Notes: generated from the sequence alone by a model not told the origin. A stretch of DNA of 64,000 nt from PSRF01 sp036506775 (GCA_036506775.1 DASXRE010000287.1:1-64000), one strand, 5' to 3'. Numbered from the stretch's first letter, positions 33,632 to 43,161 are shown. Program-made: numbers and translations.

Positions 33632-36400
33632 GTGGCAGAACTTTCCCCCGATGCTACGCTGGCCCACTATCGCATCATCTCCAAAATCGGTGCGGGCGGT
33701 ATGGGTGAGGTATATCGCGCCCAGGATACCGAACTCGGACGGCCAGTTGCTCTAAAATTCCTGCCAGCCGAACTCGCTGCTCATCAAAACCGCGTAAAAC
33801 GGTTCATCCAGGAAGCAAAGGCCGCCTCCGCACTCAATCATCCAAACATTCTCACCGTTTACGAGATTGGGCGGGCGGACGACACAACTTTCATCGCGAC
33901 CGAGTTCGTCGACGGCATCACACTCCGCGATTACATGCACCAGTGGCTAAAGCTGGTGGACATACTCGACGTCGCCGCACAAATCGCTTCCGCACTGGTT
34001 GCCGCACATGCCGCGGGCATTGTTCATCGCGACATCAAACCCGAAAACATCATGGTGCGCAAAGACGGCATCGTGAAGGTACTGGACTTCGGTCTCGCCA
34101 AGCTCACCGAAAGACAAGATTCATTAACTGGTTCGGAAGCCACCACGATCGCCCTCGTCAACACCGAACCCGGAACAGTGCTAGGCACCGCCGCTTACAT
34201 GTCGCCGGAGCAAGCCGCAGGACGTGAGGTTGATGCGCGCTCGGATATCTGGAGTCTCGGCGTCGTGCTTTACGAGATGCTCACGTCACGCACGCCTTTC
34301 GCAGGCGCGTCGAAGAGTCACATCATCGTCGCGATTATCGATCAAGAGCCATTGCCAATAACGAAGTTAGCACCCGAGGTGCCGGCAGCACTCGAATGGA
34401 TCGTCGCTGAAGCCCTGACGAAAGATCCCGACGAGCGCTGTCAGACGGCGAAAGAGATGCTGAACAAGTTGAAGCGCTTGAAGCAGCGGATCGAGTCGGG
34501 TGATTCCAACATAACTTTACTTCCCGCCACCCAATCCGGGTCGGACCAACCCCGCTCCGTCGCGACAACGCGATCAGATGTTGTCGTACCCACGCGCGAA
34601 CTCTCAAACGTTGAATCCATGTCCTCGCAAATCAGTAAACACAGGAAAGCGTCCGTCGCAGTTGCTGTACTCGGCTTGATCATCGTCACTGCGATTGGTT
34701 ATGGCCTCTACCGGCTGTTCAACCAGCCAAAGCAGTTCGGTCCGGTAAGGATGACAGCGTTAACAACCGGCGGGAAGCTGAACGACGAAGACATCAACGG
34801 TCAACTCTCGATTTCACCTGACGGCAAGTACGTGGTCTGCGCCGCGAATGATGCCAAACAACAAGCGAGCCTCTGGATCAGACAAATATCAACGAACAGC
34901 CTCGTACGGATCGTTCCTCCGGATAACGGCACCTACATGGCGACAACCTTCTCGCCGGACGGCGAAATGGTTTACTACCAGGCGGTGCTCGAAAGAGACA
35001 AGTTTGTTCCTACTCTCTATCGAGTTCCCGTTCTGGGTGGCACGCCCGCAAAGGTGCTTGATCGCGTCTTCAGTGCAATCGGGTTTTCTCGTGACGGCTC
35101 TCAATTCGCTTTCGTGCGCAAGAATCAGAACGACATGGCGCTCATGGTCGCCAATACCGACGGCAGCGGTGAGCCAAAGACTATCGCCGTGCTCAAACAG
35201 CCGAATGGGTTTTCCGCTGCTGGACCATCATGGTCGCCTGACGGAAAGCGGATCGCCTGCGGTATGTTCAATGGATCTGGCGCCGGATACTCGACCGTCG
35301 TAGCAGTCCCGGTCGAAGGCGGTAATCCTCAACCACTTGGTTCACAGCAATGGGCCAGCGTTGGTCGTGTAGTCTGGCTCGCAGACGGCAGCGGCCTGAT
35401 CATGACTGCGCAGCCTGAGTCGTCGTCTATCGGTACGCAGATCTGGCTACTTTCTTATCCTCGCGGAGAGGCGCGACGAGTAACCAACGACTTGAACGGT
35501 TACGGAGAAGTGAGCCTGGGATTGACGTCAGACTCACGCACGATCGCTACGATCCAGCAGGTAAACACGAGCAGCATCTGGATTACTGGTCCAAACGAAG
35601 ATGAAAGCCGCGCGCAGCAGGCTCTCAAAACCACTCTTCCGGAAACCGTTTCCTGGACGCCGGACGGAAAGATCGTTTACGCCGCGCGCACCGGAGAAAA
35701 TTGGGACATCTGGACAGCCAATCCTGACGGCCCTGGAAGCAAGCAACTAACGACTGATGCTTTTGTCGATCAGCAACCATCAGTTTGTGCGGATGGCCAA
35801 TACATCGTGTTTCAATCCAATCGTTTGCGCAGTCGAAACATCTGGCGAATGAATGCCGACGGCACCAATCCGAAGCAACTCACCGACGGCAAAGATGTGG
35901 ACGCTTATCCGGTCTGTTCCACTGACAGCCACTCCGTGGTGTTCATGTCGGAGCGCTCCGGCTCATCGTCCATCTGGAAGGTTGGAATCGATGGTGGCGC
36001 TCCAGTGCGATTGACCAATCGTCCTTCCGAACTCCCAACTATCTCGCCCGATGGTAAACTGATCTCGTACTTCTACAGAGACGAACAGGCAAACAGCCAA
36101 CCCAGACTGGCGTTTATCCCTTTCGAAGGTGGCGATCCCGTAAAGACGATCGAACTCCCGCGTACCGTCCAACCTGTTGCGTTTGCATGGCTGCCTGATG
36201 GACGCTCGATCGCTTACCTTGATGCCGCCTCTGGAATCATAAACGTCTGGAGTCAACCGATTGGCGGCGGTGCGCCAAAACAGTTGACTAATTTCAAGAG
36301 AGAGTTCGTGACCAGTTTTGCGATCTCTCGCGATAACAGAATTGCCGCATACCGCTTTTCTGCGACAAGAGACATTGTCCTAATCAAAGATTTCCGATAA
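33632..36400 (+). CDS. Ser/Thr protein kinase with TolB-like propeller sensor
   Basis: 922 residues, GTG start. The kinase domain (12-285) is complete: GAGGMGEVYRA at 20-30, the ATP lysine K42 in VALK, HRDIKPEN with D134, DFGLAK and the APE-equivalent MSPEQAAGREVDARSD. A membrane helix at about 342-364 (VAVAVLGLIIVTAIGYGLYRLF) exposes the C-terminal 550 residues outside. These form TolB/WD-like blades (ISPDGKYVVCA, FSPDGEMVYYQ, WSPDGKRIACG, WTPDGKIVYAA). Such receptors are common in Acidobacteria-like genomes; the signal is unknown. Eleven bases separate it from the protease gene, so the protease is a likely partner or target. Confidence 0.95.
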   Translation: MAELSPDATLAHYRIISKIGAGGMGEVYRAQDTELGRPVALKFLPAELAAHQNRVKRFIQEAKAASALNHPNILTVYEIGRADDTTFIATEFVDGITLRDYMHQWLKLVDILDVAAQIASALVAAHAAGIVHRDIKPENIMVRKDGIVKVLDFGLAKLTERQDSLTGSEATTIALVNTEPGTVLGTAAYMSPEQAAGREVDARSDIWSLGVVLYEMLTSRTPFAGASKSHIIVAIIDQEPLPITKLAPEVPAALEWIVAEALTKDPDERCQTAKEMLNKLKRLKQRIESGDSNITLLPATQSGSDQPRSVATTRSDVVVPTRELSNVESMSSQISKHRKASVAVAVLGLIIVTAIGYGLYRLFNQPKQFGPVRMTALTTGGKLNDEDINGQLSISPDGKYVVCAANDAKQQASLWIRQISTNSLVRIVPPDNGTYMATTFSPDGEMVYYQAVLERDKFVPTLYRVPVLGGTPAKVLDRVFSAIGFSRDGSQFAFVRKNQNDMALMVANTDGSGEPKTIAVLKQPNGFSAAGPSWSPDGKRIACGMFNGSGAGYSTVVAVPVEGGNPQPLGSQQWASVGRVVWLADGSGLIMTAQPESSSIGTQIWLLSYPRGEARRVTNDLNGYGEVSLGLTSDSRTIATIQQVNTSSIWITGPNEDESRAQQALKTTLPETVSWTPDGKIVYAARTGENWDIWTANPDGPGSKQLTTDAFVDQQPSVCADGQYIVFQSNRLRSRNIWRMNADGTNPKQLTDGKDVDAYPVCSTDSHSVVFMSERSGSSSIWKVGIDGGAPVRLTNRPSELPTISPDGKLISYFYRDEQANSQPRLAFIPFEGGDPVKTIELPRTVQPVAFAWLPDGRSIAYLDAASGIINVWSQPIGGGAPKQLTNFKREFVTSFAISRDNRIAAYRFSATRDIVLIKDFR

Positions 36401-36411
36401 GGAGCCTCCCA

Positions 36412-38229
36412 ATGAAAGAAAAAGAGTGGACAATAATGATCTACATGGCCGGTGACAATAATCTCGCTGTCGACATGGCCTACGCGATGGAACAAATAAA
36501 AGGAGTCGCCGGGTCAGGCGTAGACAGCCCAAATCTTTTCGTCTACTACGACGGCAACTCGCCCGCGATTCCCACACTCTATTGTGATTTCTCGGAACCG
36601 CACAAACCACGATACGTGCGCTCTTACAAAGTGCCGGACAAACTCTATCCAGTTCCGAAAAAAGAAAATGAGAATGCAGCCGACCCGCGTTCGATCCTCA
36701 ACTTCGTCGATTGGTGCGTCAATAAAGTCGAGGTTGACCACAACGGCGAGATCACGTTCGGCCGCCGGGCGCAAAAGTATGCCCTCATCTTCTCCGGACA
36801 CTCACTCGGTTTTCAGGACATCGGTTTGTTTAAGGATGAGACGTCAGGCAAGTCGATGAAGATGACCCAGTTTTACGGCGTGCTTCAGGGACTGGTCTGC
36901 AACAAAAACCAATTAGAGCAACTGGCTCGGATAAATGGTTGGGAAGGCGAGGTGCGCGCGAGGGAAACAGCAGTCCTGCTCGGTCAGAAGCTCGACATTT
37001 TGGGTTTCGATAGCTGCGTGATGGGCATGCTTGAAGTCGGTTATCAGTTCAACTACGTAGCGAAGACGATGATCGCTTCCGAGGGTAGCGTTCCCAGCGC
37101 GGGCTGGACCTACGCGAAGATCCTCGGCTGTTTGACGCGAGAGCATAACCGCAACATCGACACTCGCGACGTGGCAGAACTCTTCGTCAGGGAATTCATT
37201 CACAGTCAGGATGCCTACACCGTTGGCGGCGTTTCAGTCGACATGGCGGCTTGGGATCTGGGCCGGTTTGAACATCTGGCGGAGGCTTTCGACGAACTCG
37301 CCGAGGCTTTAATTCTCTGTTTCGCAGACGAAGAGAGCCGAATTTACCGGCAGATGGAACGCGTGATTCTTCAGGTGCACTGGAAGTGTCAGTCGTACAT
37401 GTACGATCAGAACGTCGATCTCGGAGATTTCTGTGAGTTGCTTGATCGAGAGTGTGAGCTGGTCGCGGAAGAGCTGGCTGAGGGTGGAGATCTCGACCTG
37501 TTGACCGTGGTCCAGCGGCAGTGCCGAGGCGTTTTGAAAGAATTGAAGAAGGCTGTGGTTCTCAGTGGCTTCAGTGGCGGAGGTTACCAGTACTCGAATG
37601 GCGTGTCTGTGTTTTTCCCCTGGTCGCGTGAGGCGTATGAGGTGTCGCGGAAGAATTATGAGAGTTTGTGGTTTGCGAAAGACGTGAAGCGAAAGCAACT
37701 GTCGTGGACGGATTTTTTGAAGAGATATCTTTATGAAGTCACGCTTCGCAAATTCGAACCGCCCCCGGCTGATGTTCCGGATGGAGCCAGATACAGGTAT
37801 CCGTCAGGCGTAAAGTTTGACGAGCGGTTCGGCACGATGGCGTATGTGGCGAAGGCCGCCGCGGCCGGGAGGATTGCGGGACAAGAGGGCTCGAAGATCG
37901 CGGGACAAGAAGGCTCGAAGATCGCAGGACAAGAAGGCTCGAAGATCGGTGGTCAGGAAGGCTCCAAGATCGCGGGACAAGAAGGCTCGAAGATCGCGGG
38001 TCAGGAAGGTTCCAAGATCGCGGGTCAGGAAGGCTCGAAGATCGCAGGTCAGGAAGGTTCGAAGATCGCGGGACAAGAGGGTTCGAAGATTGCTGGTCAG
38101 GAAGGTTCCAAGTTGGCGGGTGCCGGTGGCTCGTCGAGTCGATTCTTCGACAGCTTGCGACTTTTCAAAAATATCGAAAGCCGCTGGGATATTTCCGGCT
38201 TCACCAAAAAACCGACTGAACGATTATGA
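36412..38229 (+). CDS. Clostripain-family (C11) caspase-fold cysteine protease with octapeptide repeats
   Basis: 605 residues, no signal peptide, so cytoplasmic. WTIMIYMAGDNNL opens the C11 fold; the dyad is His130 in SGHSLGF and Cys202 in LGFDSCVMGMLEVGYQ. C11 enzymes usually cut after Arg or Lys and often need self-cleavage. Residues 230-470 continue the fold (VSVDMAAWDLGRFEHL, LSGFSGGGYQYSNGVSVFFP). Residues 488-567 are ten copies of IAGQEGSK, each ending in Lys, then a tail (SSSRFFDSLRLFKNIESRW). The repeats could be substrate, linker or assembly motif. SD AAGGAG precedes the ATG. It follows the kinase and overlaps the membrane protein gene by four bases, a tight operon. Confidence 0.92.
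   Translation: MKEKEWTIMIYMAGDNNLAVDMAYAMEQIKGVAGSGVDSPNLFVYYDGNSPAIPTLYCDFSEPHKPRYVRSYKVPDKLYPVPKKENENAADPRSILNFVDWCVNKVEVDHNGEITFGRRAQKYALIFSGHSLGFQDIGLFKDETSGKSMKMTQFYGVLQGLVCNKNQLEQLARINGWEGEVRARETAVLLGQKLDILGFDSCVMGMLEVGYQFNYVAKTMIASEGSVPSAGWTYAKILGCLTREHNRNIDTRDVAELFVREFIHSQDAYTVGGVSVDMAAWDLGRFEHLAEAFDELAEALILCFADEESRIYRQMERVILQVHWKCQSYMYDQNVDLGDFCELLDRECELVAEELAEGGDLDLLTVVQRQCRGVLKELKKAVVLSGFSGGGYQYSNGVSVFFPWSREAYEVSRKNYESLWFAKDVKRKQLSWTDFLKRYLYEVTLRKFEPPPADVPDGARYRYPSGVKFDERFGTMAYVAKAAAAGRIAGQEGSKIAGQEGSKIAGQEGSKIGGQEGSKIAGQEGSKIAGQEGSKIAGQEGSKIAGQEGSKIAGQEGSKIAGQEGSKLAGAGGSSSRFFDSLRLFKNIESRWDISGFTKKPTERL
37873..38112 (+). repeat. Ten tandem 24-base repeats coding IAGQEGSK
   Basis: Ten in-frame copies; copy 4 reads IGGQEGSK. 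Synonymous differences between copies (GGACAA/GGTCAG, TCGAAG/TCCAAG) show that the peptide rather than the DNA is kept. An antisense frame of similar length here is a shadow of the repeat. Confidence 0.97.
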
Positions 38230-38675
38230 ACTCACAATTTGCAAATCCGAACGACTCGCAACCGGCCATCGAAGCGCGACTGCGTACGATGCGTACGCTC
38301 TGGATTGGTATGCTCTTGAGCGTGGGCGTTTACTACGGCTTTACCCTTCTTCAGGGACGATCGGAATCGCTCGAGCCCAACAACAAGCTGTTTCTCATTC
38401 TGGTCGGCGTTTCACTATCAACAACGCTGATTTCCCTCCTCATAAAAAGCCAGATGTTGAGACGGGCCATCGAGCAACAGCAAGCACCACAGGTCCAACA
38501 GGCATACGTAATCGCGTGGGCAGTAAGCGAGGTCGCGGCGCTGCTGGCAATGGTTGATTTCTTTGCCACCGGTGATCGCTACTATTACGTCATGTTCATC
38601 ATTGCGGCGTGTGGCCAGTTGCTTCACTTTCCCCGCCGCGAACCTGTCGTAAACGCTTCTTTCAAGAGTTTATGA
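38226..38675 (+). CDS. Small integral membrane protein coupled to the C11 protease
   Basis: 149 residues with four membrane helices (about 23-42, 55-72, 95-113 and 120-135). The start ATG overlaps the protease stop in ATGA, so it is translationally coupled. IEARLRTMRTLWIGMLLSVGVYYG and YYYVMFIIAACGQLLHFPRRE are its features; I recognise no named family. Its position suggests it is a membrane partner of the kinase-protease unit. Confidence 0.82.
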   Translation: MNSQFANPNDSQPAIEARLRTMRTLWIGMLLSVGVYYGFTLLQGRSESLEPNNKLFLILVGVSLSTTLISLLIKSQMLRRAIEQQQAPQVQQAYVIAWAVSEVAALLAMVDFFATGDRYYYVMFIIAACGQLLHFPRREPVVNASFKSL

Positions 38676-38687
38676 AAACGGATCAGT

Positions 38688-38756
38688 TGTGGCCACCCCG
38701 TTTGAGGCGTTAAGAGGGACAGCCAGGGAGTGCTGCCCCTACAAAATCAGGACTAA
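38688..38756. repeat. Dispersed palindrome, family D, copy 2
   Basis: GTGGCCACCCCGTTTGAGGCGTT and GTGCTGCCCCTACAAAATCAGGACT recur from the copy at 31772-31852, but the left outer arm is missing. It separates the membrane protein from the convergent aldo/keto reductase. Confidence 0.75.
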
Positions 38757-39755
38757 CTAACTGCTCTGCGTTCGGGCGTAAGATTTCTCCTCGTCACTAC
38801 CCGCACGCTCGACACTAGCCGCGTTCAGCAACTCAATCGACGCCTGGTCCAACTGAAGCTTCGTCGCCTCGATGAGATCGTTCAGTTGCTCCAGACTGGT
38901 AGCACTGGCAATCGGAGAAGTGATGCTCGGACGCGCTATCAACCACGCAAGCGCAACACGCGCCGGGGTTGAATGATACTGAGAAGCGACTTGATCCAGC
39001 GCATCGAGTATTCGAAATCCACGTTCGTTCAAATACTTCTTGACCGTTCCACCGCGAGCACTCTTCGCCAGATCAGCTTCCGAACGGTACTTGCCCGTCA
39101 GAAATCCCGCCGCCAACGAGTAGTAGTTGATCACGCCGAGACCTTCTTTCAGACACAGCGGCTCCAACTCGTCTTCGAAAGCCGCGCGGTCGTAAAGATT
39201 GTAGAGAGGCTGAAGACTCTCGTATCGCGGCAGGCCACGGCTCTTGCTGATATTCAAAGCTTCGGCGAGTCGCGCGGCACTGTAATTCGACGCGCCGATC
39301 GCCCTGACTTTTCCCTGCTTGATCAACTGATCGTAAGCCCCGAGTGTCGCTTCCAGCGGCGTCTCCTCATCATCCCGGTGCGACTGGTAAAGATCTATGT
39401 AGTCAGTTTGCAGCCGCTGGAGCGACTCATCTACGGAGCGCAAGATGTGCTCCTTCGACAGTCCTTTTCTATCCGGCGCCATTTCCATTCCGACCTTGGT
39501 CGCGATCACAACCTCGTGCCGTTTGCCACTCCGCTTCAACCAATTCCCGACAATCGCCTCCGATTCGCCGCCTTGATTGCCCGGCACCCATTTCGGGTAA
39601 ACGTCAGCCGTGTCGATGAGGTTGAATCCGTTAGCGACAAAAGCATCCAGCAACGGAAACGCGGCTGCTTCATCAACCGTCCAGCCAAAAACATTGCCAC
39701 CGAAAGCCAGCGGCGCAACTTCCAAACCAGATTTTCCCAAGCGTCGTCTTTCCAT
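38757..39755 (-). CDS. Aldo/keto reductase
   Basis: 332 residues, TIM-barrel AKR. The catalytic tetrad is present: Asp and Tyr in DTADVYPKW, Lys in ATKVG and His in YQSHRDD. The start MERRRLGKSGLEVAPLAFGGNVFGW and the GASNYSAARLAEAL strand are typical of AKR families 11-13 (YghZ/IolS-like). It uses NADPH to reduce aldehydes or ketones; the natural substrate is not clear. It stands alone between repeats. Confidence 0.92.
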   Translation of the reverse strand: MERRRLGKSGLEVAPLAFGGNVFGWTVDEAAAFPLLDAFVANGFNLIDTADVYPKWVPGNQGGESEAIVGNWLKRSGKRHEVVIATKVGMEMAPDRKGLSKEHILRSVDESLQRLQTDYIDLYQSHRDDEETPLEATLGAYDQLIKQGKVRAIGASNYSAARLAEALNISKSRGLPRYESLQPLYNLYDRAAFEDELEPLCLKEGLGVINYYSLAAGFLTGKYRSEADLAKSARGGTVKKYLNERGFRILDALDQVASQYHSTPARVALAWLIARPSITSPIASATSLEQLNDLIEATKLQLDQASIELLNAASVERAGSDEEKSYARTQSS

Positions 39756-39803
39756 TTCAGTATCTCTTTCTTTTCTGACCCCAGTCTCGCTCTTACTGTT
39801 GAC

Positions 39804-40442
39804 TCAGAGTATATTCACGGCGCGACCCGCCAGCAACGCGATGACAAGCAAAGAAATCATCGCCTGAATCATCATTAGGCCCTTGGCCCAACGCGACAAG
39901 ACCGGCACGTCCGTCGGTGAAAAGGCAGTACTAGTGTTGAAGGCCAAAAACAGATAGTCAACAAAGTGTGGTTCCCAATCCTCTTCACCCGCCGCAGTCT
40001 TGGCGTCAGGGTGCATCGTCATCTGCGGAAACAAGAACGCGCCGTCAGTATGCCCGGTTGTACGGGCCCGCTCATGAGGCCCGCCTGCATCCAGGCGCCA
40101 GTACCACGAGGCGAAGACGAGAATGTTTGAGCCCCAAAGCGCCGCAGCAGAGGTCATGAGCCGCTGCGGCGTTATCGCGTGTTGCGTTACTTGCAGAAGG
40201 AGAAAAGCCAGCGAGAAGATCATCGCCGCGGTAACGATCACGTTGAGAACGTAACCCAACGCATGACTCACCGAATGATTGCCGCGCCGGTGAAGGACCA
40301 ACATGGGCACGATCAGCACGAGCACAATTGCCACCATCAACCAGCGTGGCGCGCCACCCAACAGACTCGTTGGCAAGGCAGCGTACAGACCTCCAATAGC
40401 CAGCATCGCCACGAATGGTGGCCAGAGTGGTTCACGTGTCAT
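39804..40442 (-). CDS. DUF1345-like membrane protein with a channel-like C-terminal segment
   Basis: 212 residues, five to six membrane helices. The end, DYLFLAFNTSTAFSPTDVPVLSRWAKGLM, is arranged like a two-helix potassium-channel pore, but the TVGYG filter is replaced by TAFSPTD, as in DUF1345 proteins. The function is unknown. It overlaps the stop of the preceding gene by four bases, forming a two-gene unit. Confidence 0.75.
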   Translation of the reverse strand: MTREPLWPPFVAMLAIGGLYAALPTSLLGGAPRWLMVAIVLVLIVPMLVLHRRGNHSVSHALGYVLNVIVTAAMIFSLAFLLLQVTQHAITPQRLMTSAAALWGSNILVFASWYWRLDAGGPHERARTTGHTDGAFLFPQMTMHPDAKTAAGEEDWEPHFVDYLFLAFNTSTAFSPTDVPVLSRWAKGLMMIQAMISLLVIALLAGRAVNIL

Positions 40443-41086
40443 CGCAGATGCCCCCGAAGTGGACCAACGAAAGCTGTAGGCTGAGACAGAACAGTGATCT
40501 TAGTAACGGGATGCAGCTCCCACGCAGTGGCGCGCCAGTTTTCCGGGTTGTAAGCGGCGGTGTTCTCGGATTCTTCGGCATGGCCTGCGTCAAAATACAA
40601 CCAGCCCTCGAATTCACACCAGTGGCCCACCAACTGCGCTTGCAGCGTTTGTTCAGACCAGTCCACTTTTTGCTTCTCAGCCCACTCGCGCAGATTTGGC
40701 GTGACCTCGAGCATGACCTGCTCGTTCTTCGGAGCATCTTTTCGATTCGCAACCAGAATGTGAATGTCGCGACGACAAGGACTGAAACAGTTTGTTGCTT
40801 CTGGCCGAGCGTAGGCCACGTCGATTACCAGCCCCTGAATTCTCGCCGCGCGATCCGTGGACCAGCGGCTCGTGTCATCGCCTGGCCTGAGTAGTTCATC
40901 GAGCGTAACGCTTGAATCGAAGTCCGCAGCTTGCGGCAATGCGGTCCTGTTTTTCAACCAGTGCAGGTAGCGGGCGCGGCTGGTGAGAGCGATGCCGGCG
41001 CTCGGACAATTCAAAGCCAGCACCACCCACACCGCGGTGAGAAGAAGAATGACGGCGACAAGGAATAGGCGGGCTCGTCGGAACAT
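40439..41086 (-). CDS. Membrane-anchored protein of unknown function
   Basis: 215 residues. A signal anchor lies at about 6-25 (ARLFLVAVILLLTAVWVVLAL). The domain after it includes IQGLVIDVAYARPEATNCFSPCRRDIHILVA and a conserved EGWLYFDAGH with RATAWELHPVTKITV. The last pattern is shared by small exported proteins that resemble nuclease-like OB folds, but I see no clear catalytic set. Four bases overlap the downstream membrane protein gene. Confidence 0.72.
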   Translation of the reverse strand: MFRRARLFLVAVILLLTAVWVVLALNCPSAGIALTSRARYLHWLKNRTALPQAADFDSSVTLDELLRPGDDTSRWSTDRAARIQGLVIDVAYARPEATNCFSPCRRDIHILVANRKDAPKNEQVMLEVTPNLREWAEKQKVDWSEQTLQAQLVGHWCEFEGWLYFDAGHAEESENTAAYNPENWRATAWELHPVTKITVLSQPTAFVGPLRGHLR

Positions 41087-41135
41087 GGGAGTCGTTGGAA
41101 TCCTGGTCGCGCCGAAGCGGTACGGCCTTTACGTG

Positions 41136-42197
41136 TTATTGCCACCTAAAGATCTTCAGCGCGACGACAAAACTGACCAGACACCACGCAAGCAAGATCG
41201 CAATCGGAATCCAGTTGGACGAAAGCGACGCGCCTTCGTTCATCAACGCACGCAACACGTTGTTGAGAGCCGTCAGAGGCAAAGCCTGGATGAATGGTTG
41301 CAGGATTTGTGGAAACCGTTCCGACGAGAAGAATGTGCCTGACAACAACCACATCGGCAGCATGATGAAGTTCATCAGGCCCGAGACGCCTTCAATTGTC
41401 GTCGGTCGCGCCGCGACCAGCAATCCAAGCCCCGAAAAAGTGAAGCCGCCGAGCACGGTCATCAGAACTACACTCAACCATGAACCACGCACGGTAAAAC
41501 CAAACGCGAGCGACGCGAAGACAATCACGGCTGCGACTTCCAGCACCAGAAACACCAGACGCGAGAGCATAAATGAAAGCAGATAATGCGAGCGCCGCAT
41601 GGGTGTCGCGGCAAAACGCTTGAGAAGTTTTCGCGAGCGCGCTATCACGACCGTGAATCCCAGGCCCCACAATCCACTGCCCATCAGGTTCATGCCAATC
41701 AAACCGGGAACCAGAAAATCAACATAACGTGCGCCCGGTTCAGTGACCTTCTGTTCGCCGACGTTCACCACATCGGTTCGGCCCTTGCCTCTTTGCAAAG
41801 CATCATCAACCAGGAGTCGAGCGGCCCGACTCTCGGGTCTGGTTGGATCAAACCGATAGGCGAAGGAATCGTTCTCTGGTTTGACGACGATCGAGACCTT
41901 GCCGCTTCGCAAAGCCTGCGTCGCTTCGTCCGGACCTAATACCAGCGCCGTGATTTCAGGAGAACGAGACAAGACACCGGCAGTTTCACTTACTTTCTGG
42001 TCCATCGAGCTGCCTTCGATCGCCACGAACGTCTTATCCGGGACGGTGTTGCGAAAGGCGATACCCAGCGCGAAGGTCATCAACACGGGAAAGATGAAGA
42101 CCCAAAACACGGCTTCCTTCTCGCGCAGGAACTCGCGCACGCGCATTGCGGTCAGCTCGACCAACGGATGAAAAGATTCGGGCGTCGCTTCAGGCAT
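41136..42197 (-). CDS. ABC-2 type transporter permease
   Basis: 353 residues. The first helix lies at about 31-50 (EAVFWVFIFPVLMTFALGIAF), then a large extracytoplasmic loop to about 170 and five helices to the end (GLIGMNLMGSGLWGLGFTVV, VLEVAAVIVFASLAFGF, FTFSGLGLLVAAR, MNFIMLPMWLLSGTFFSSERFP, LLAWCLVSFVVALKIFRW). This is the DrrB/YhhJ-like pattern for export of drugs or lipids. It overlaps the ATPase gene by eight bases, so both form one transporter. Confidence 0.93.
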   Translation of the reverse strand: MPEATPESFHPLVELTAMRVREFLREKEAVFWVFIFPVLMTFALGIAFRNTVPDKTFVAIEGSSMDQKVSETAGVLSRSPEITALVLGPDEATQALRSGKVSIVVKPENDSFAYRFDPTRPESRAARLLVDDALQRGKGRTDVVNVGEQKVTEPGARYVDFLVPGLIGMNLMGSGLWGLGFTVVIARSRKLLKRFAATPMRRSHYLLSFMLSRLVFLVLEVAAVIVFASLAFGFTVRGSWLSVVLMTVLGGFTFSGLGLLVAARPTTIEGVSGLMNFIMLPMWLLSGTFFSSERFPQILQPFIQALPLTALNNVLRALMNEGASLSSNWIPIAILLAWCLVSFVVALKIFRWQ

Positions 42198-43161
42198 CGC
42201 GCAACATTCTCCCTGTCAAACTGACAAAGACGTCTTCGAGCGTCGCTTGATGCGTGGTGAGCGTGACGAGTTCGGACTGTTGCCGCTTGATTTCCGCCAG
42301 CAAGGCAGGCAAGGCGATGCCGATCTCCGAAACCGTGAGCGCGTAGACCTCGCCGCGTTTGTGCAAATGATTGACGGCCGGAAGACGCGTTAAAGGATCA
42401 TCTACAAGGTCCTGCGTGACGCTGAATTCGATGATCTGATCGGCGCCGAGCGATTCGATCAACTCGGCAGGCGTTCCGAGCGCGATTACTTTTCCGTGGT
42501 CCATGATCGCGACACGATCGCACAGACGCGTCGCCTCTTCCATGTAGTGAGTTGTGAGAAGAACGGTACCGCCGCCGGCGCGAAACTTTTCGACAATGTC
42601 CCAGAGAGAAAGACGCGCTTGTGGGTCCAGTCCCGTGGTCGGCTCATCGAGAAACAGGAGTTCCGGATCGCTTACGAGCGCACACGCGACTGCGAGTCTC
42701 TGTTTCTGTCCGCCCGAGAGTTTGCCCACCCGTGCGTTTCGCTTTTCCTCGAGAGCGACTGTGTGAATAACCTCGTCAACGCCATGACCGCGCTTGTAAA
42801 AACTACGAAAGAGTCTGACGGTTTCGACGACGGTCACCTTCTCTGCGAGTTGCGTTTCCTGCAACTGCACACCGATACGTTCTCGCAACGCTCTCTCGTT
42901 GCCCGTATTCCAGCGCTGGCCCAGGAGTTCGACAGTGCCTTCATCCGACGGCGTCAGACCTTCCAGTATTTCAACGGTGGTGGTTTTACCAGCGCCGTTT
43001 GGACCAAGCAAACCAAAACATTCGCCTGCGAATACCTCCAGATCGAGCCCGTTCACGGCTGTGACATCTGCGAACCTCTTTACCAATCCCGAGCAGCGCA
43101 ACGCGACTCGGCCAGTCTCAGGCGCAATCGTGCGCAGTTCCTCTGAAATTTGCGTTGACAT
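42190..43161 (-). CDS. ABC transporter ATP-binding protein (DrrA type)
   Basis: 323 residues. Walker A is GPNGAGKTT, the Q-loop is VQLQETQL, the signature is LSGGQKQRL, Walker B is LLFLDEPTTGLDP and the H-loop is LLTTHYMEEA. The C-terminal extension of about 80 residues is the DUF4162-type domain seen in antibiotic and export ATPases. It powers the permease encoded next. The substrate is unknown. Confidence 0.95.
   Translation of the reverse strand: MSTQISEELRTIAPETGRVALRCSGLVKRFADVTAVNGLDLEVFAGECFGLLGPNGAGKTTTVEILEGLTPSDEGTVELLGQRWNTGNERALRERIGVQLQETQLAEKVTVVETVRLFRSFYKRGHGVDEVIHTVALEEKRNARVGKLSGGQKQRLAVACALVSDPELLFLDEPTTGLDPQARLSLWDIVEKFRAGGGTVLLTTHYMEEATRLCDRVAIMDHGKVIALGTPAELIESLGADQIIEFSVTQDLVDDPLTRLPAVNHLHKRGEVYALTVSEIGIALPALLAEIKRQQSELVTLTTHQATLEDVFVSLTGRMLRDA

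Noticed and set aside
37804..38076. Antisense repetitive frame (SRDLRAFL-type repeats) opposite the C11 protease tail
   Set aside because: It is the mirror of the IAGQEGSK array; the synonymous changes support the sense strand only.
37873..38112. Tandem 24-base repeats considered as a CRISPR array
   Set aside because: There are no spacers; the repeats are contiguous, in frame and inside a protease gene.
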